Shown here: positions 35,222-43,870 of the stretch, piece by piece
How the letters are laid out: each line of letters starts with the position of its first letter
Numbering within the stretch: the first letter of the stretch is position 1
Source: JAVJSD01 sp040219575
GTDB lineage: Bacteria; Planctomycetota; Planctomycetia; Pirellulales; Pirellulaceae
Length of the DNA: 57,476 bases
Reading direction: 5' to 3'
Assembly (NCBI GenBank): GCA_040219575.1
Contig: JAVJSD010000148.1
Coordinates: 1-57,476, forward strand
Position numbers and translations under genes: made by a program
The notes under the pieces: generated by a model
Seen by the model: only the letters and a program-made list of their open reading frames with translations
Database searches by the model: none
Told to the model about the DNA's origin: nothing

Positions 35222-37665
35222 CGATACTCCACCTCGATCGTCGCCTCGCCGTCTTCCAGCACGACAGGCAGGATCCAATCGGAAACGTCGCCCTCGCGCA
35301 GCGTCGCCGTACGGGCGAGTGACTCGGACACGGTTGTCGTCATTCCGTCTTCGTTGGTGTACGCCCCCGCTCGATCGCGCCGAAGGCGGCGTCCCGCGTT
35401 CAGACGCAACCACAGTTGAGGGCGATCGACGGCCATCGGGGCCTTGATGTGCAGCTTGCGCCTCAGCCCGCCGTCGGCGATTGCTTGCAGGCGTTCCTCG
35501 ACGTGAAAACCACCGGCGCGATAGAGGAACGTCGGCACGCCGCCGCGATCGAGACGGTAGCCAAGGAAGCGATAGCCCGCCTCTTCGCCGGAGGTCTCGG
35601 GCCAAGGTTGCCGAGCGTCTTCGAGCATCGCCAGCGGCCCGCCCGACGGAAAGGAGACGGGACGATCGCCGAGAGGCTTCGCCGGTGGGGCGGCGCGAAC
35701 GAACCAGGTGCCGTGCGCGTCGAGGAATCGGCCGCGCCAGGCGACCGCCGGGCGCACCTGCTCCGCGTCGAAGGCGAAGTGCGTCTTGGCCGGAAATCCG
35801 ACGGCGATGGCGTGCCGCCCGGCCTGCTCCATGAAGGTCCGCAGCAGGATCGGCCGGTCGTCGGGAACCAGTTCAAAATTCTGCGACCTCGCCAGCTCGA
35901 GCTTCTCCGGCAACGGGTGTTTTTCGATCTCCTTGATGTACGTCCAGATCGCCGCGATCTGCTGCTCGACATCGCCGTGCAGAACGTCGGGATTGGCGCT
36001 CTTGCCGTTGGGAAAGAAGGTCGGCATCCGCGTTCGCGGTTTGAGTGCGGCTGGATTCAGCAGAAAGTCGTGAAACCACTGCGGATGCACGCGGCCGGGG
36101 ATTCCCGCCAGATCGATCCCCACGACGCTGGGCAGGCTGTCGCCGCGCGTGGGATGACACTGCACGCAGCCGGTGTCGAGCAGCACTCGTCCCGCTTCGG
36201 CCAAGGAACCGGCGTCACTCGGCGCGCCGAACAATTCGGCCTCCGACGCCTTGGCAGGGACGTCGGTCTTGGCCAGCAACGCCGGCAGCGATGAAACCGA
36301 CGCTGCTGGAAACAGCGGCATGCGGGCCCGCATGTGCGGCCGCACGTCGCCGGTTCCGGCGAGCACCTTCTTGATCCAGGCGGTCTTGAGTTTTCGGCCC
36401 ACGCCTCCCAGCGGCGGCGGCAGTCGACCCTCGTCGCCCAGATCGATGTGGTCGATCGTTTCGAAGTAGGCGCCGCGACGTCGTCCCACGCCACCGCGCC
36501 CGTCGCGCTCGTGGCAGCCGTAGCAGTTGAGTTGAAGCAGTTGCAACTCCAACTGCCCGCCGGTCGTAGGTGTTGCGGCACTGGCTTCGCTCAGTGCGCC
36601 GATCGCTTCACGAAGGCTGCTCCGTTGTGGATGGTCGAGCGAGAAGTGCGGCAGGGGCGCCTCGCCGCTCGTCGCGTCGAGACAGGAGTTGTCGGCGTCG
36701 GCGTTCAAGGTTGACAACGGCTTGGCGCCCTGAGGTTTCTCGACGCCGTCGGCCGTATGACACGCGGAGCATTTGAGCTCGCTGAACAAACGCCGTCCGG
36801 TTTCGACGAGCGCCGCATCCAAGACCGGAGAGTCGTCCGAGGGCGGGGTCGACCTTTTCTTGTCGCGCAGCAGGTAGGCGGTGATGTTCGCCGCCTCGAC
36901 CGGCATCAGCTTCAGGCTCGGCATGCGCCCGCCCGCGCGCGTGGCGGCCGGGTCGAGCAGGAAGAACGTCAACGCGCGGTGCGTGTACTTGGCCGGCAAA
37001 TCGCCATGCGGAACCGAATTGACCGGACGCGCGGCGGCGGCGAGGCCCATCTCCGCCAACTCCTCGGGATCGAGTTGCTCCAGCAGCTTGTCGAGTTGCG
37101 ACGCCGCGCGCGGACCAGCTTCGAACTCGCCGTCCGGCTCGTGGCAGGCGACGCAGCCAACCTGGTGATAGAGTCGTCGTCCCTGCTCGACGTCGCCCCG
37201 GTTCCAAAACTCGTGCGGAACCGGCACGCGGCCCGTCCCCCTCACCACGGGAAAAGCCGTCTGCTGCGTGGCGAGAAAGGCGGCCAGCGCGCGGGCGGCC
37301 GAGTCGCGCTGCTTCGCAGGCAGTTGCTGGAGGACGTCAGGCATTGTCGTGCCGGGCTTGACCGAATGCGGCGACGACAAGAATTCCCGCAACCAATCAC
37401 GCTCCAGCCGATTCCCGACGCCGCCTAGTTTCGGGCCGAGCTTCGGCGCGAGCCGCTTGTCGTCGGTTGTATGGCAGGCCGTGCAGTTCAGCTCCGTCAG
37501 CAGCAATTCGCCGGCGACGCGCGGTGTGATGTCGCCGTGTCGGGCGAAGCGATCAAAGCCCGCCACGAAGGGCGCCGCCGTATCGTCGCCGCGCAGCATC
37601 GGCGCACCCAGGAAGAACACCGCCGCCAGCAGACAGCCGAGCGAGAGGATGCCGCGGCTGCTCAT
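35215..37665 (-). CDS. Secreted multi-haem (five CXXCH) c-type cytochrome
   Basis: 816 residues from the ATG at 37665, with a Sec signal (GILSLGCLLAAVFFLGAPMLRG). Five haem-binding CXXCH motifs are visible: CTACH (61), CVACH (171), CSACH (299), CYGCH (381) and CVQCH (500). The remaining ~300 residues have no haem motif and end in beta-rich sequence. Internal similarity between the first three motifs (LTELNCTACH, HQVGCVACH, FSELKCSACH) suggests repeated mono-haem units. Its ATG overlaps the PfpI stop by 4 bp and its TGA overlaps the next start, so the three genes are translationally coupled. Confidence 0.92.
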   Translation of the reverse strand: MSSRGILSLGCLLAAVFFLGAPMLRGDDTAAPFVAGFDRFARHGDITPRVAGELLLTELNCTACHTTDDKRLAPKLGPKLGGVGNRLERDWLREFLSSPHSVKPGTTMPDVLQQLPAKQRDSAARALAAFLATQQTAFPVVRGTGRVPVPHEFWNRGDVEQGRRLYHQVGCVACHEPDGEFEAGPRAASQLDKLLEQLDPEELAEMGLAAAARPVNSVPHGDLPAKYTHRALTFFLLDPAATRAGGRMPSLKLMPVEAANITAYLLRDKKRSTPPSDDSPVLDAALVETGRRLFSELKCSACHTADGVEKPQGAKPLSTLNADADNSCLDATSGEAPLPHFSLDHPQRSSLREAIGALSEASAATPTTGGQLELQLLQLNCYGCHERDGRGGVGRRRGAYFETIDHIDLGDEGRLPPPLGGVGRKLKTAWIKKVLAGTGDVRPHMRARMPLFPAASVSSLPALLAKTDVPAKASEAELFGAPSDAGSLAEAGRVLLDTGCVQCHPTRGDSLPSVVGIDLAGIPGRVHPQWFHDFLLNPAALKPRTRMPTFFPNGKSANPDVLHGDVEQQIAAIWTYIKEIEKHPLPEKLELARSQNFELVPDDRPILLRTFMEQAGRHAIAVGFPAKTHFAFDAEQVRPAVAWRGRFLDAHGTWFVRAAPPAKPLGDRPVSFPSGGPLAMLEDARQPWPETSGEEAGYRFLGYRLDRGGVPTFLYRAGGFHVEERLQAIADGGLRRKLHIKAPMAVDRPQLWLRLNAGRRLRRDRAGAYTNEDGMTTTVSESLARTATLREGDVSDWILPVVLEDGEATIEVEYRW

Positions 37666-38240
37666 GCGACGTGCTCCAGCTTCTCCGCTCGCGCCTTCTC
37701 CAAGAGCTCGATCCATGGGCCGACGTAATGGCCGTTGTCGTGAAAGGTGCGGCCGCTGACGAGATTTCCGTCGATCACGCACGCCTCGTTCACGAACGTG
37801 CCGCCGCAGACTTCGAGATCGAACTGGCACTTTGGCACCGTCGCCATCCGCCGTCCCTTCACACAACCGGCGTAGGCGGGAATCTCCACACCGTGGCAGA
37901 CGCTGGCCACCGGCTTGTTCGTCTCGAAAAAGTGCCGCGTGATACGGACCAGATTCTCGTCGTAGCGGATGTACTCCGGGGCCCGACCGCCGGAGAATAG
38001 AATCCCCAGATACTCCTCCTCCACGACCTCGGCGAAAGGCACGTCGCACTGAATCGTATAGCCTTCCCACTCCTTGGTGATCGTCCAGCCGGGCTTCACT
38101 TCGTGCAGCACCATCTGGTACAGCCTCTTCTCCGGCGCGGTGACGACCGGCTGAAACCCCGCCTCCTGGATGCGGTAATAGGGATACATCGTATCGAGCG
38201 TTTCCGTGGCGTCGCCGACCACGATCAAGACTTTTTCCAT
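37662..38240 (-). CDS. DJ-1/PfpI family protein, first gene of the cytochrome operon
   Basis: 192 residues from the ATG at 38240 (first ATG whose reading matches the DJ-1 N-terminus, MEKVLIVVGDATETLDTMYP). It has the Cys nucleophile in ASVCHGVEIPAY and the family FSGGRAPEYIRYD segment. An upstream open frame to 38405 contains basic, unlikely sequence, so the shorter protein is preferred. It overlaps the five-haem cytochrome by ATGA. A cytosolic PfpI protein preceding two secreted redox proteins is unexpected and might handle a reactive carbonyl product; that is speculation. Confidence 0.88.
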   Translation of the reverse strand: MEKVLIVVGDATETLDTMYPYYRIQEAGFQPVVTAPEKRLYQMVLHEVKPGWTITKEWEGYTIQCDVPFAEVVEEEYLGILFSGGRAPEYIRYDENLVRITRHFFETNKPVASVCHGVEIPAYAGCVKGRRMATVPKCQFDLEVCGGTFVNEACVIDGNLVSGRTFHDNGHYVGPWIELLEKARAEKLEHVA

Positions 38241-38478
38241 AACCGAATTCCGTGGGAGAATGAGGGAGTTTGCCGGTGGTGTCTGACTCGCGACAGCAAG
38301 GGGTTGCTCAGAGTTTGCATCGGAGTCATTCACTATTCTGTCACGCCGTGTTCGCCGCCGCCACCTGCCGCATCTTGTAGCGAAACGCATCCTCGCGCGA
38401 TGCATCAGGACGACGCGAGAGCGACGTGGATCATGTCCGGCCGGCGCGGGAGAATCACGCTGCGAAATCCGACGCAGG

Positions 38479-38745
38479 TCAACCGCGATGCCGGCTGCTG
38501 GGCGGGGTGCGGCCGACGGGATCGCCGAGCGATTGGCCTTCGCGGGATTCGATCTCGTCGTCGCTGATGACGGCGGCGTCGGCCGCGGTGGCGATCTCGA
38601 CCGCCTCGCGGACGCTGCGGGCGATCCACTCCTGCTGGCTCCCCTCGGGCACGCGGCCGCTGATCAAATAGGCGGCGTAGATCCGCGAAGCGGCCGCGGT
38701 CACGGCGCTCTCACTGGGTTGCAGACGCAGATGGGCTTTGCTCAT
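38479..38745 (-). CDS. Small protein after the PP2C gene
   Basis: 88 residues from the ATG at 38745, with GAGAGAAG 14 bp upstream. It begins MSKAHLRLQPSESAVTAAAS and continues with helical sequence (RIYAAYLISGRVPEG, QQEWIARSVREAVEIATAAD), and has a basic end. I recognise no family. It starts 14 bp after the PP2C stop and is probably cotranscribed with it, so it may be a fourth member of the kinase/vWA/phosphatase set. Confidence 0.72.
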   Translation of the reverse strand: MSKAHLRLQPSESAVTAAASRIYAAYLISGRVPEGSQQEWIARSVREAVEIATAADAAVISDDEIESREGQSLGDPVGRTPPSSRHRG

Positions 38746-38759
38746 CGGCCGTGCTTCTC

Positions 38760-39599
38760 TCAAACGTGGTCTTCGGCGCCGACGTCCTTCGACTGCTCGA
38801 CGTCCGCGGAATCGGAGTCGCCGGCGGCGGACGACGGCTTGGCCTTGGGATCGACGATGCGCAGCAACAGCAACGTGGCGTCGTCGGCGCGCATCTCCTG
38901 TCGCTCGCGGAGGTCGAGAATCTCTCGGCGCCACTCGTCGGGATCGCGGTTCCAGTAGCTGCGCCACTTGGGAGGAGTTCCATTTTCCATCCTGGCCACG
39001 GCCCAGGCGGCGATGGCGTCGGTGCACAACACCAGCAGGTCGCCCGGTTGGCAATAGCTCTCCCAGGTCTCGAATTGCAGCAGGTGATCCTGCTGTTTGT
39101 CGATGCTGCCGATGACGTGCGGATCGTTGAGGAACGACTGGCTGTCGGTCAGTGGGAACGAGCGGATCACCTTGTCCTCGCGGACGTGAAACAGGCAACT
39201 GTCGCCGACCGCGTAGCCGTAGATCTCCGACGCGTCGCGGACGCCGGTTTTCTTCTCGTCGGCCACGTACATTTCGACCCACAGCAGCGTGGTGTGGGCG
39301 CCGAGTTTGAATTTCGGCTTCTGGTGCCAGGCCAGCCCGTTCTCGTCGATTGGCTCGATCCAGGCGTCGCGATGTTCCTGGAACCAGTCGGGAAGCGACG
39401 GTGGATCGTCGACGTAGGGCGGATCGTCGACCACGGCCTTGGTGAGAATCTTGGCCCAACTGGCCGAAAACAGACTCGACGACACGCCATCGGCGATGGC
39501 GGCCAAGCCGCGCTCCTCATCGACGCACCAGGCGTCCTGAAACTCTTCAGTTCGCCCGACGTCTTTCGGAAGCCAGAAGGCCCGATGTTCGAAGAACAT
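38760..39599 (-). CDS. PP2C-type protein phosphatase (TerY-P set)
   Basis: 279 residues. LAAIADGVSSSLFSASWAK supplies the metal-binding DG, VVDDPPYVDDPPSLPD is acidic, YGYAVGDSCLFHV matches 'vGDs', LLVLCTDAIAAWA matches the 'TDG' block and ADDATLLLLRIVD the C-terminal DD motif of PP2C. So the metal-dependent Ser/Thr phosphatase fold is intact. The C-terminal ~40 residues are acidic and unstructured. AGGGAAGG lies upstream of the ATG. Together with the vWA and the kinase genes this forms a TerY-P-like triad. Confidence 0.88.
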   Translation of the reverse strand: MFFEHRAFWLPKDVGRTEEFQDAWCVDEERGLAAIADGVSSSLFSASWAKILTKAVVDDPPYVDDPPSLPDWFQEHRDAWIEPIDENGLAWHQKPKFKLGAHTTLLWVEMYVADEKKTGVRDASEIYGYAVGDSCLFHVREDKVIRSFPLTDSQSFLNDPHVIGSIDKQQDHLLQFETWESYCQPGDLLVLCTDAIAAWAVARMENGTPPKWRSYWNRDPDEWRREILDLRERQEMRADDATLLLLRIVDPKAKPSSAAGDSDSADVEQSKDVGAEDHV

Positions 39600-39775
39600 G
39601 AACGCCTTCCCTTACTGGCGAGGTCCACAAGCGGCACAGGCTGGACGACCGACGTTCTCGCCCGTCGTTGGCGCGACGCGGTTCAGCTTCGACCGACGTG
39701 GACGTCCGTCGTACGTTGAATTCCCAGCACGTTCCCAACGCGTCATCGCGCATTCTCCCTCAAGTTCGCAACGCG

Positions 39776-40633
39776 TCACCGCAGCATGACCGCCGCGCGC
39801 GTGCCCATGTCCAGGAATTTCACCAGCACCACCATGTCGGCGTTGAACGCCATGCCGCGGGCGGCCGGCTGCAGCTGGAACCCTTCGTTGATCGCACTGC
39901 GGTAGAACGGTTCGGGCAATTGGCTCGACATGTGGAACAGGACGTTCGCCAGGGGATCGGCCACGGCCGGCTCCTGCGACGGGAACATGAACGAGTCGGA
40001 AGCCGCCATCGACAGGTGGCAGTTGAACAGCAGCACATTCCCGTCGGCCGTGGCGAGTTGCCGGACCGCTTCGGCGTAGGGAATCGGATCGCCGTCCTGC
40101 GATTCGCCGTCGGTGATGTGAATCACGATCGGCGGAAAACTCTGCGGATGCGCCTGAATCCATTGGCTGAGGATGCTGTGGGCGTAGTGCAGCACGTGGC
40201 ACATCGGCGTGCTCCCCTCGGCCTTGGGATCGACCCACACCGGGTTGTCGCTGGGAATCTCCAGCATCTCGCCGGTTTCCTCGTCGCGGATCTGCTGGAT
40301 CGTGCTGTCGATGCGGGCCGGATAGTTGCCGATATCGACGACGCTGACGAGCGGGCGTCCCGCCAACTGGCCGGTCAGCGCGGGCTCGATAATCGGCCGG
40401 GCCTGCTGGTCGGTGCGATAGCCGATCACGCCCACGTCCATCCAGTCGCGAATGCCCTCGTCGCCCGAGGCCCGAATCGCCATGTTGTGCAGCCAGGCGT
40501 TGACGGCGGCCGACAGCTCATCGCACTTGCGCTTGGCCGAGTTCCCCAGCGGTTCGACCATCGAGTACGACTGATCGATCAGAAACAGAATGCAGGCTTT
40601 GAAGTCGCGGCTGATCTGCTGTTGGTAGGGCAA
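39776..40633 (-). CDS. vWA-domain protein (TerY-like)
   Basis: 285 residues from a TTG at 40633, chosen because AAGGAGGT sits 5 bp before it; an upstream TTG (40738) would add 35 unlikely residues. The vWA MIDAS motif DQSYS (D20-x-S22-x-S24) and HITDGESQDGD fit a TerY-like vWA protein. It is followed by the PP2C gene after 176 bp. In TerY-P triads the vWA, phosphatase and kinase are thought to act in a signalling cascade linked to tellurite/metal or phage stress. No Ter proteins are visible here. Confidence 0.88.
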   Translation of the reverse strand: MPYQQQISRDFKACILFLIDQSYSMVEPLGNSAKRKCDELSAAVNAWLHNMAIRASGDEGIRDWMDVGVIGYRTDQQARPIIEPALTGQLAGRPLVSVVDIGNYPARIDSTIQQIRDEETGEMLEIPSDNPVWVDPKAEGSTPMCHVLHYAHSILSQWIQAHPQSFPPIVIHITDGESQDGDPIPYAEAVRQLATADGNVLLFNCHLSMAASDSFMFPSQEPAVADPLANVLFHMSSQLPEPFYRSAINEGFQLQPAARGMAFNADMVVLVKFLDMGTRAAVMLR

Positions 40634-40781
40634 AACCGACCTCCTTATTGGCTCGACCACGCGGGGCGGCTTGAGCTCGTTCCGGGAAGAATCTGCTGCT
40701 GCCCGCCGCGCGCCGGTCGACGACGCCGCGGACAGCAATCGTGGCCATTATCGGCCGCCGCACTTCGATTGCAAGTTGGCC

Positions 40782-43571
40782 TCAACCGAACCATCTCCGT
40801 CGCTTGACCAACTGCAGCCGGCCCAGTTCGAGCGGTTGGCTGAACAGCACTTCGAAGCCCAGATCGACCTCGGCCCAGACCACCACCACATGGTCGTGCC
40901 ACGGCGGCGAGACTTCGATTTCCAGGCCGGCCTGCGGGTTGTATTGGTCTCGCGTCAGCGACGTCTGGAACACCGCCGCCACGTCGCGCGGCCCCTGTTG
41001 CGTTTGCGGCGGCTCCGCGCAAACCGCCAGATGGCAGGTTTCCGAAATGTGCGCATCGGGCCAATTCCAACGCACGCGGTAGTGCGTGGCGTCGATCTCT
41101 TCGAGCGACGCATCTTGCGCCACGGAAAGTCCGCATCGCTCGGGCGCCGCGATCTCGGCCTCGAACCAACGACAGACAACCCCCTGGTGATGCGGATACT
41201 GCTGACAAATCTCTTGCAGCAGTTCTCGATCGAACAGGTCGTGGAATGCGCTGCGATTGTTGTCGAGCAAGGCCGCGTTGAGGGCCTGATGCCGGGCGAC
41301 GCGCGCCTTTCGCGACTGCTCGAGAATCTGCGTGACGCGCTGCTGCTTGTCGTCCGGCAGCGGAAAACCGCGGAGGATCGGCAATTCGGCCAGTTCGCGA
41401 ACGGCGTCGATGTCTTCCGCCGCGAGCGCGTCATCGATCTGTCGGAGCACCACCTCCCGATGCTGCGCCGCCTCGTACAACGATCGCCAAGGCTGGGCGT
41501 CTTCGCAGGTTTCGAGCAGGCCTTCCTTCCACACGCGCAAGATCCGGCGGTCTCGCTCCAGCGGCGAGAGCGACTTGTCGATCAACTGCAGCGCCTTGAT
41601 CAGCGGCACGCGCTCGGCGGCGAGTTGCACGCGGCACTGCACCTCGTCGGAGATGAGTTTCTGGCCGCCGCTGCGCTCCAACAGCCGCCACGCCTCCATC
41701 ACCTCCATGTCGCTGGCGTGCGGCAGAAACGCGTCGGGAATCTCCGGCTCACCCTCGGGAACCTGCAGCGCCTCTTGCAGTTTTCGATACGCCTTCAGCC
41801 GGTCGCGCGCCTGCTGCGCCCGGCGCCGCAGCAAGGGATGGTAGGCGGGATCCAACTTTCGCGCCGCCTCGAAGAGCGCCCGTTCTCCGGCCAGCGAGAC
41901 CTCCTGCGAACTCGAGGTCAGATGGTCAATCTGCTGGAGCCGCGATTGGGCCGCCTGCACGTGTCCCTGCAGCGAAGCCGCGCGGGGATGTCCGTTCAAT
42001 CCGCCCTCGGTCCAGGCCTCCACGAGCTGCTTGTCGTGCGCCAGCGTCGGCGTGCGCGGGGCGCTCTCGATCAGGGCTTTGATGGTCAGCAGTTTGTTGT
42101 TCCGCGTGGCCCGTCGCTCGACTTCCGCCCGCACGGCTTCGCCCGTCACATGACCGCCGAGCTCATGCAGTTGATTCCAAATCTCGAGAATTTTCTCGTC
42201 GTTGGACCGCGGATCGCGCAGCAAGCGCCGCAGCGCCGAAACCTTCAACAGTTTGGTGACTTCCTGGCGATACGGCCCCGCCTCGGGACGGTCGTTGAGC
42301 GTCTCTTGATGCGCCTTCCAGGTTTGCAGGTAGGCCTGCCAGTTTTGCGCGGCCCGGGCGGCGTCCAGCGCCTCCAACACACGCGCCGTTTCGGTGATCT
42401 GCTTGGCCCGCGCCACCAAGGGAGCGGCGGCGGGATAGTCGTCGAGCAACTCCGGCTGGTACACCCGCTGAATCTCGGCCGAGTCGCCGGAGTCGAGCGC
42501 CCGTTGCAGCGCCTCGCGGCAGGCCACGCGGCGCTGGGCTTGATCGACCAACGGCAGCAGACGCGGATCGATCCGCTCGCCCGCCCCCATCCTGCGCACC
42601 AACTGCACGGCGGCGTCCCAGTCGCGCGAGGTGAGCAACTGGTCGAGTGACTGGCACCACAGCAGCACCTCGTCGACCGAGGGAACCTGGTTCAATTCGT
42701 AGCGCGTCAACTCGAACAGGTAATGCGCCAAGTCGCGGACCTGCTCGTCGGGCGACTGCATCAAATCGCGCTTCAGCGGAGAATCCTGCGGCCGGTCGAA
42801 GTCTTCCTGGCGGAACAGCAGTTTGTCGTATCCGGGGCCGTCGACATACCGCGACCAAAGCGTGGAATCGGCCGCCAAGGCCCGCAGCGCCACATAGATC
42901 ACCAGCGCCGAAAAGTTGTCGAGCCCCGGCGAGAGCGTTGTCTCGGCGTTCCGCGCGGGATGCTGATAGGGAACCAGCCCGGTTTCGAGGTTCTTGCGGC
43001 CCAGCAACGAGGGAACCGCCATGCAGTCGTAATCGACCAGCTTGAAATAGCCTTCCGCCGAAACGAGCACGTTGCCGTGCTGCAAATCGCCGTGCACGAT
43101 GTCGTTCTCGGCCAGGTGCCGCACCAACTGCAGCCACACGTCGGCCCCCATCGCCAGCGCCTGCTGGTAGCCCTCACGACTGCGGTCGCGGGCCCACTCG
43201 TACAGTGTGACGCCGGGCACCCAGTCCATCGTCAGCAGCGGATAGAGCTTGCCGTCCGCCGCCGAACGGATGCCTCGCTCGTCGTAGTTGAAATTGACGA
43301 GGCACCACACTTCACGAGATTGCAGATACTCGTTGAGCAACTGGTAGCGTTCCCGCCGCTCGTCGCCCTGGCGGTTGAACACGCGAACGGCGAATTCCGA
43401 GCCATCGGTGCGATAGCCGCGGTAAACCGTGGCGAAGTTGCCGCTGCGCGGCTTGGGTTGGCCGAGGTTGTTTCGCTCGATCGTGCAGTCGCGCAGCGCC
43501 GTATCGCGAAACGCCACCTTCGGCGTTTGCAGCATGCGGCTGAAATCCGAAATGAGCGGCCAGGACGACAT
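40782..43571 (-). CDS. Protein kinase with long helical region (TerY-P set)
   Basis: 929 residues from the ATG at 43571; a TTG extension to 43736 has poor coding character. The kinase domain (about residues 30-310) has a glycine loop SGNFATVYRG, then FAVRVFNR where the ATP-binding Lys is Arg (63), catalytic loop HGDLQHGN (H160, D162, N167) and DYD in place of DFG (180-182). The HGD loop and AVR are seen in the 'PKinase' of TerY-P-like systems. The remaining ~600 residues are helical and repetitive, with a C-terminal beta domain (ATHYRVRWNWPDAHISE). The phosphatase partner is two genes downstream. The cytoplasmic location is inferred. Confidence 0.85.
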   Translation of the reverse strand: MSSWPLISDFSRMLQTPKVAFRDTALRDCTIERNNLGQPKPRSGNFATVYRGYRTDGSEFAVRVFNRQGDERRERYQLLNEYLQSREVWCLVNFNYDERGIRSAADGKLYPLLTMDWVPGVTLYEWARDRSREGYQQALAMGADVWLQLVRHLAENDIVHGDLQHGNVLVSAEGYFKLVDYDCMAVPSLLGRKNLETGLVPYQHPARNAETTLSPGLDNFSALVIYVALRALAADSTLWSRYVDGPGYDKLLFRQEDFDRPQDSPLKRDLMQSPDEQVRDLAHYLFELTRYELNQVPSVDEVLLWCQSLDQLLTSRDWDAAVQLVRRMGAGERIDPRLLPLVDQAQRRVACREALQRALDSGDSAEIQRVYQPELLDDYPAAAPLVARAKQITETARVLEALDAARAAQNWQAYLQTWKAHQETLNDRPEAGPYRQEVTKLLKVSALRRLLRDPRSNDEKILEIWNQLHELGGHVTGEAVRAEVERRATRNNKLLTIKALIESAPRTPTLAHDKQLVEAWTEGGLNGHPRAASLQGHVQAAQSRLQQIDHLTSSSQEVSLAGERALFEAARKLDPAYHPLLRRRAQQARDRLKAYRKLQEALQVPEGEPEIPDAFLPHASDMEVMEAWRLLERSGGQKLISDEVQCRVQLAAERVPLIKALQLIDKSLSPLERDRRILRVWKEGLLETCEDAQPWRSLYEAAQHREVVLRQIDDALAAEDIDAVRELAELPILRGFPLPDDKQQRVTQILEQSRKARVARHQALNAALLDNNRSAFHDLFDRELLQEICQQYPHHQGVVCRWFEAEIAAPERCGLSVAQDASLEEIDATHYRVRWNWPDAHISETCHLAVCAEPPQTQQGPRDVAAVFQTSLTRDQYNPQAGLEIEVSPPWHDHVVVVWAEVDLGFEVLFSQPLELGRLQLVKRRRWFG

Positions 43572-43742
43572 CAAGCGTGCATCGATACGAAGGGTGGTAT
43601 CGGGAGAGAAGGGTTCGCTCCGAAGCCGATCATATTGCTGAGCGAGCAACCGCCCGAATAGACAGTCTACGCGTTGCGAATCCTCCCCGAAAGGGGGTAA
43701 TCTCGCCTCGCAACCAGTGCAGCGTGACAGCGACAAATGGGG

Positions 43743-43815
43743 GTAGCAGAAGTCGTGAGACTACTGGAAGTTCAGACGTCGTCACGAAGTTCTGAACTCT
43801 CACGAGTTCAGCTAC
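43743..43815. repeat. Double-hairpin palindrome, family A copy 6 (GTGA/TCAC loop type)
   Basis: GTAGCAGAAGTCGTGAGACTAC ... GAACTCTCACGAGTTC then AGCTAC. It ends 56 bp from the stop of the PDZ/LRR gene. Confidence 0.8.
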
Positions 43816-43870
43816 TCGAAGCTCAAGCCGTCACGGACCATTGGCCGCAATTCCATGGGCCGCACGCGCG

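Noticed and set aside
40671..42650. 659-residue plus-strand frame
   Set aside because: It lies antisense to the protein kinase gene, and its composition (Arg, His, Gln, Leu-rich) is typical of the opposite strand of a high-GC gene. No domain is visible.
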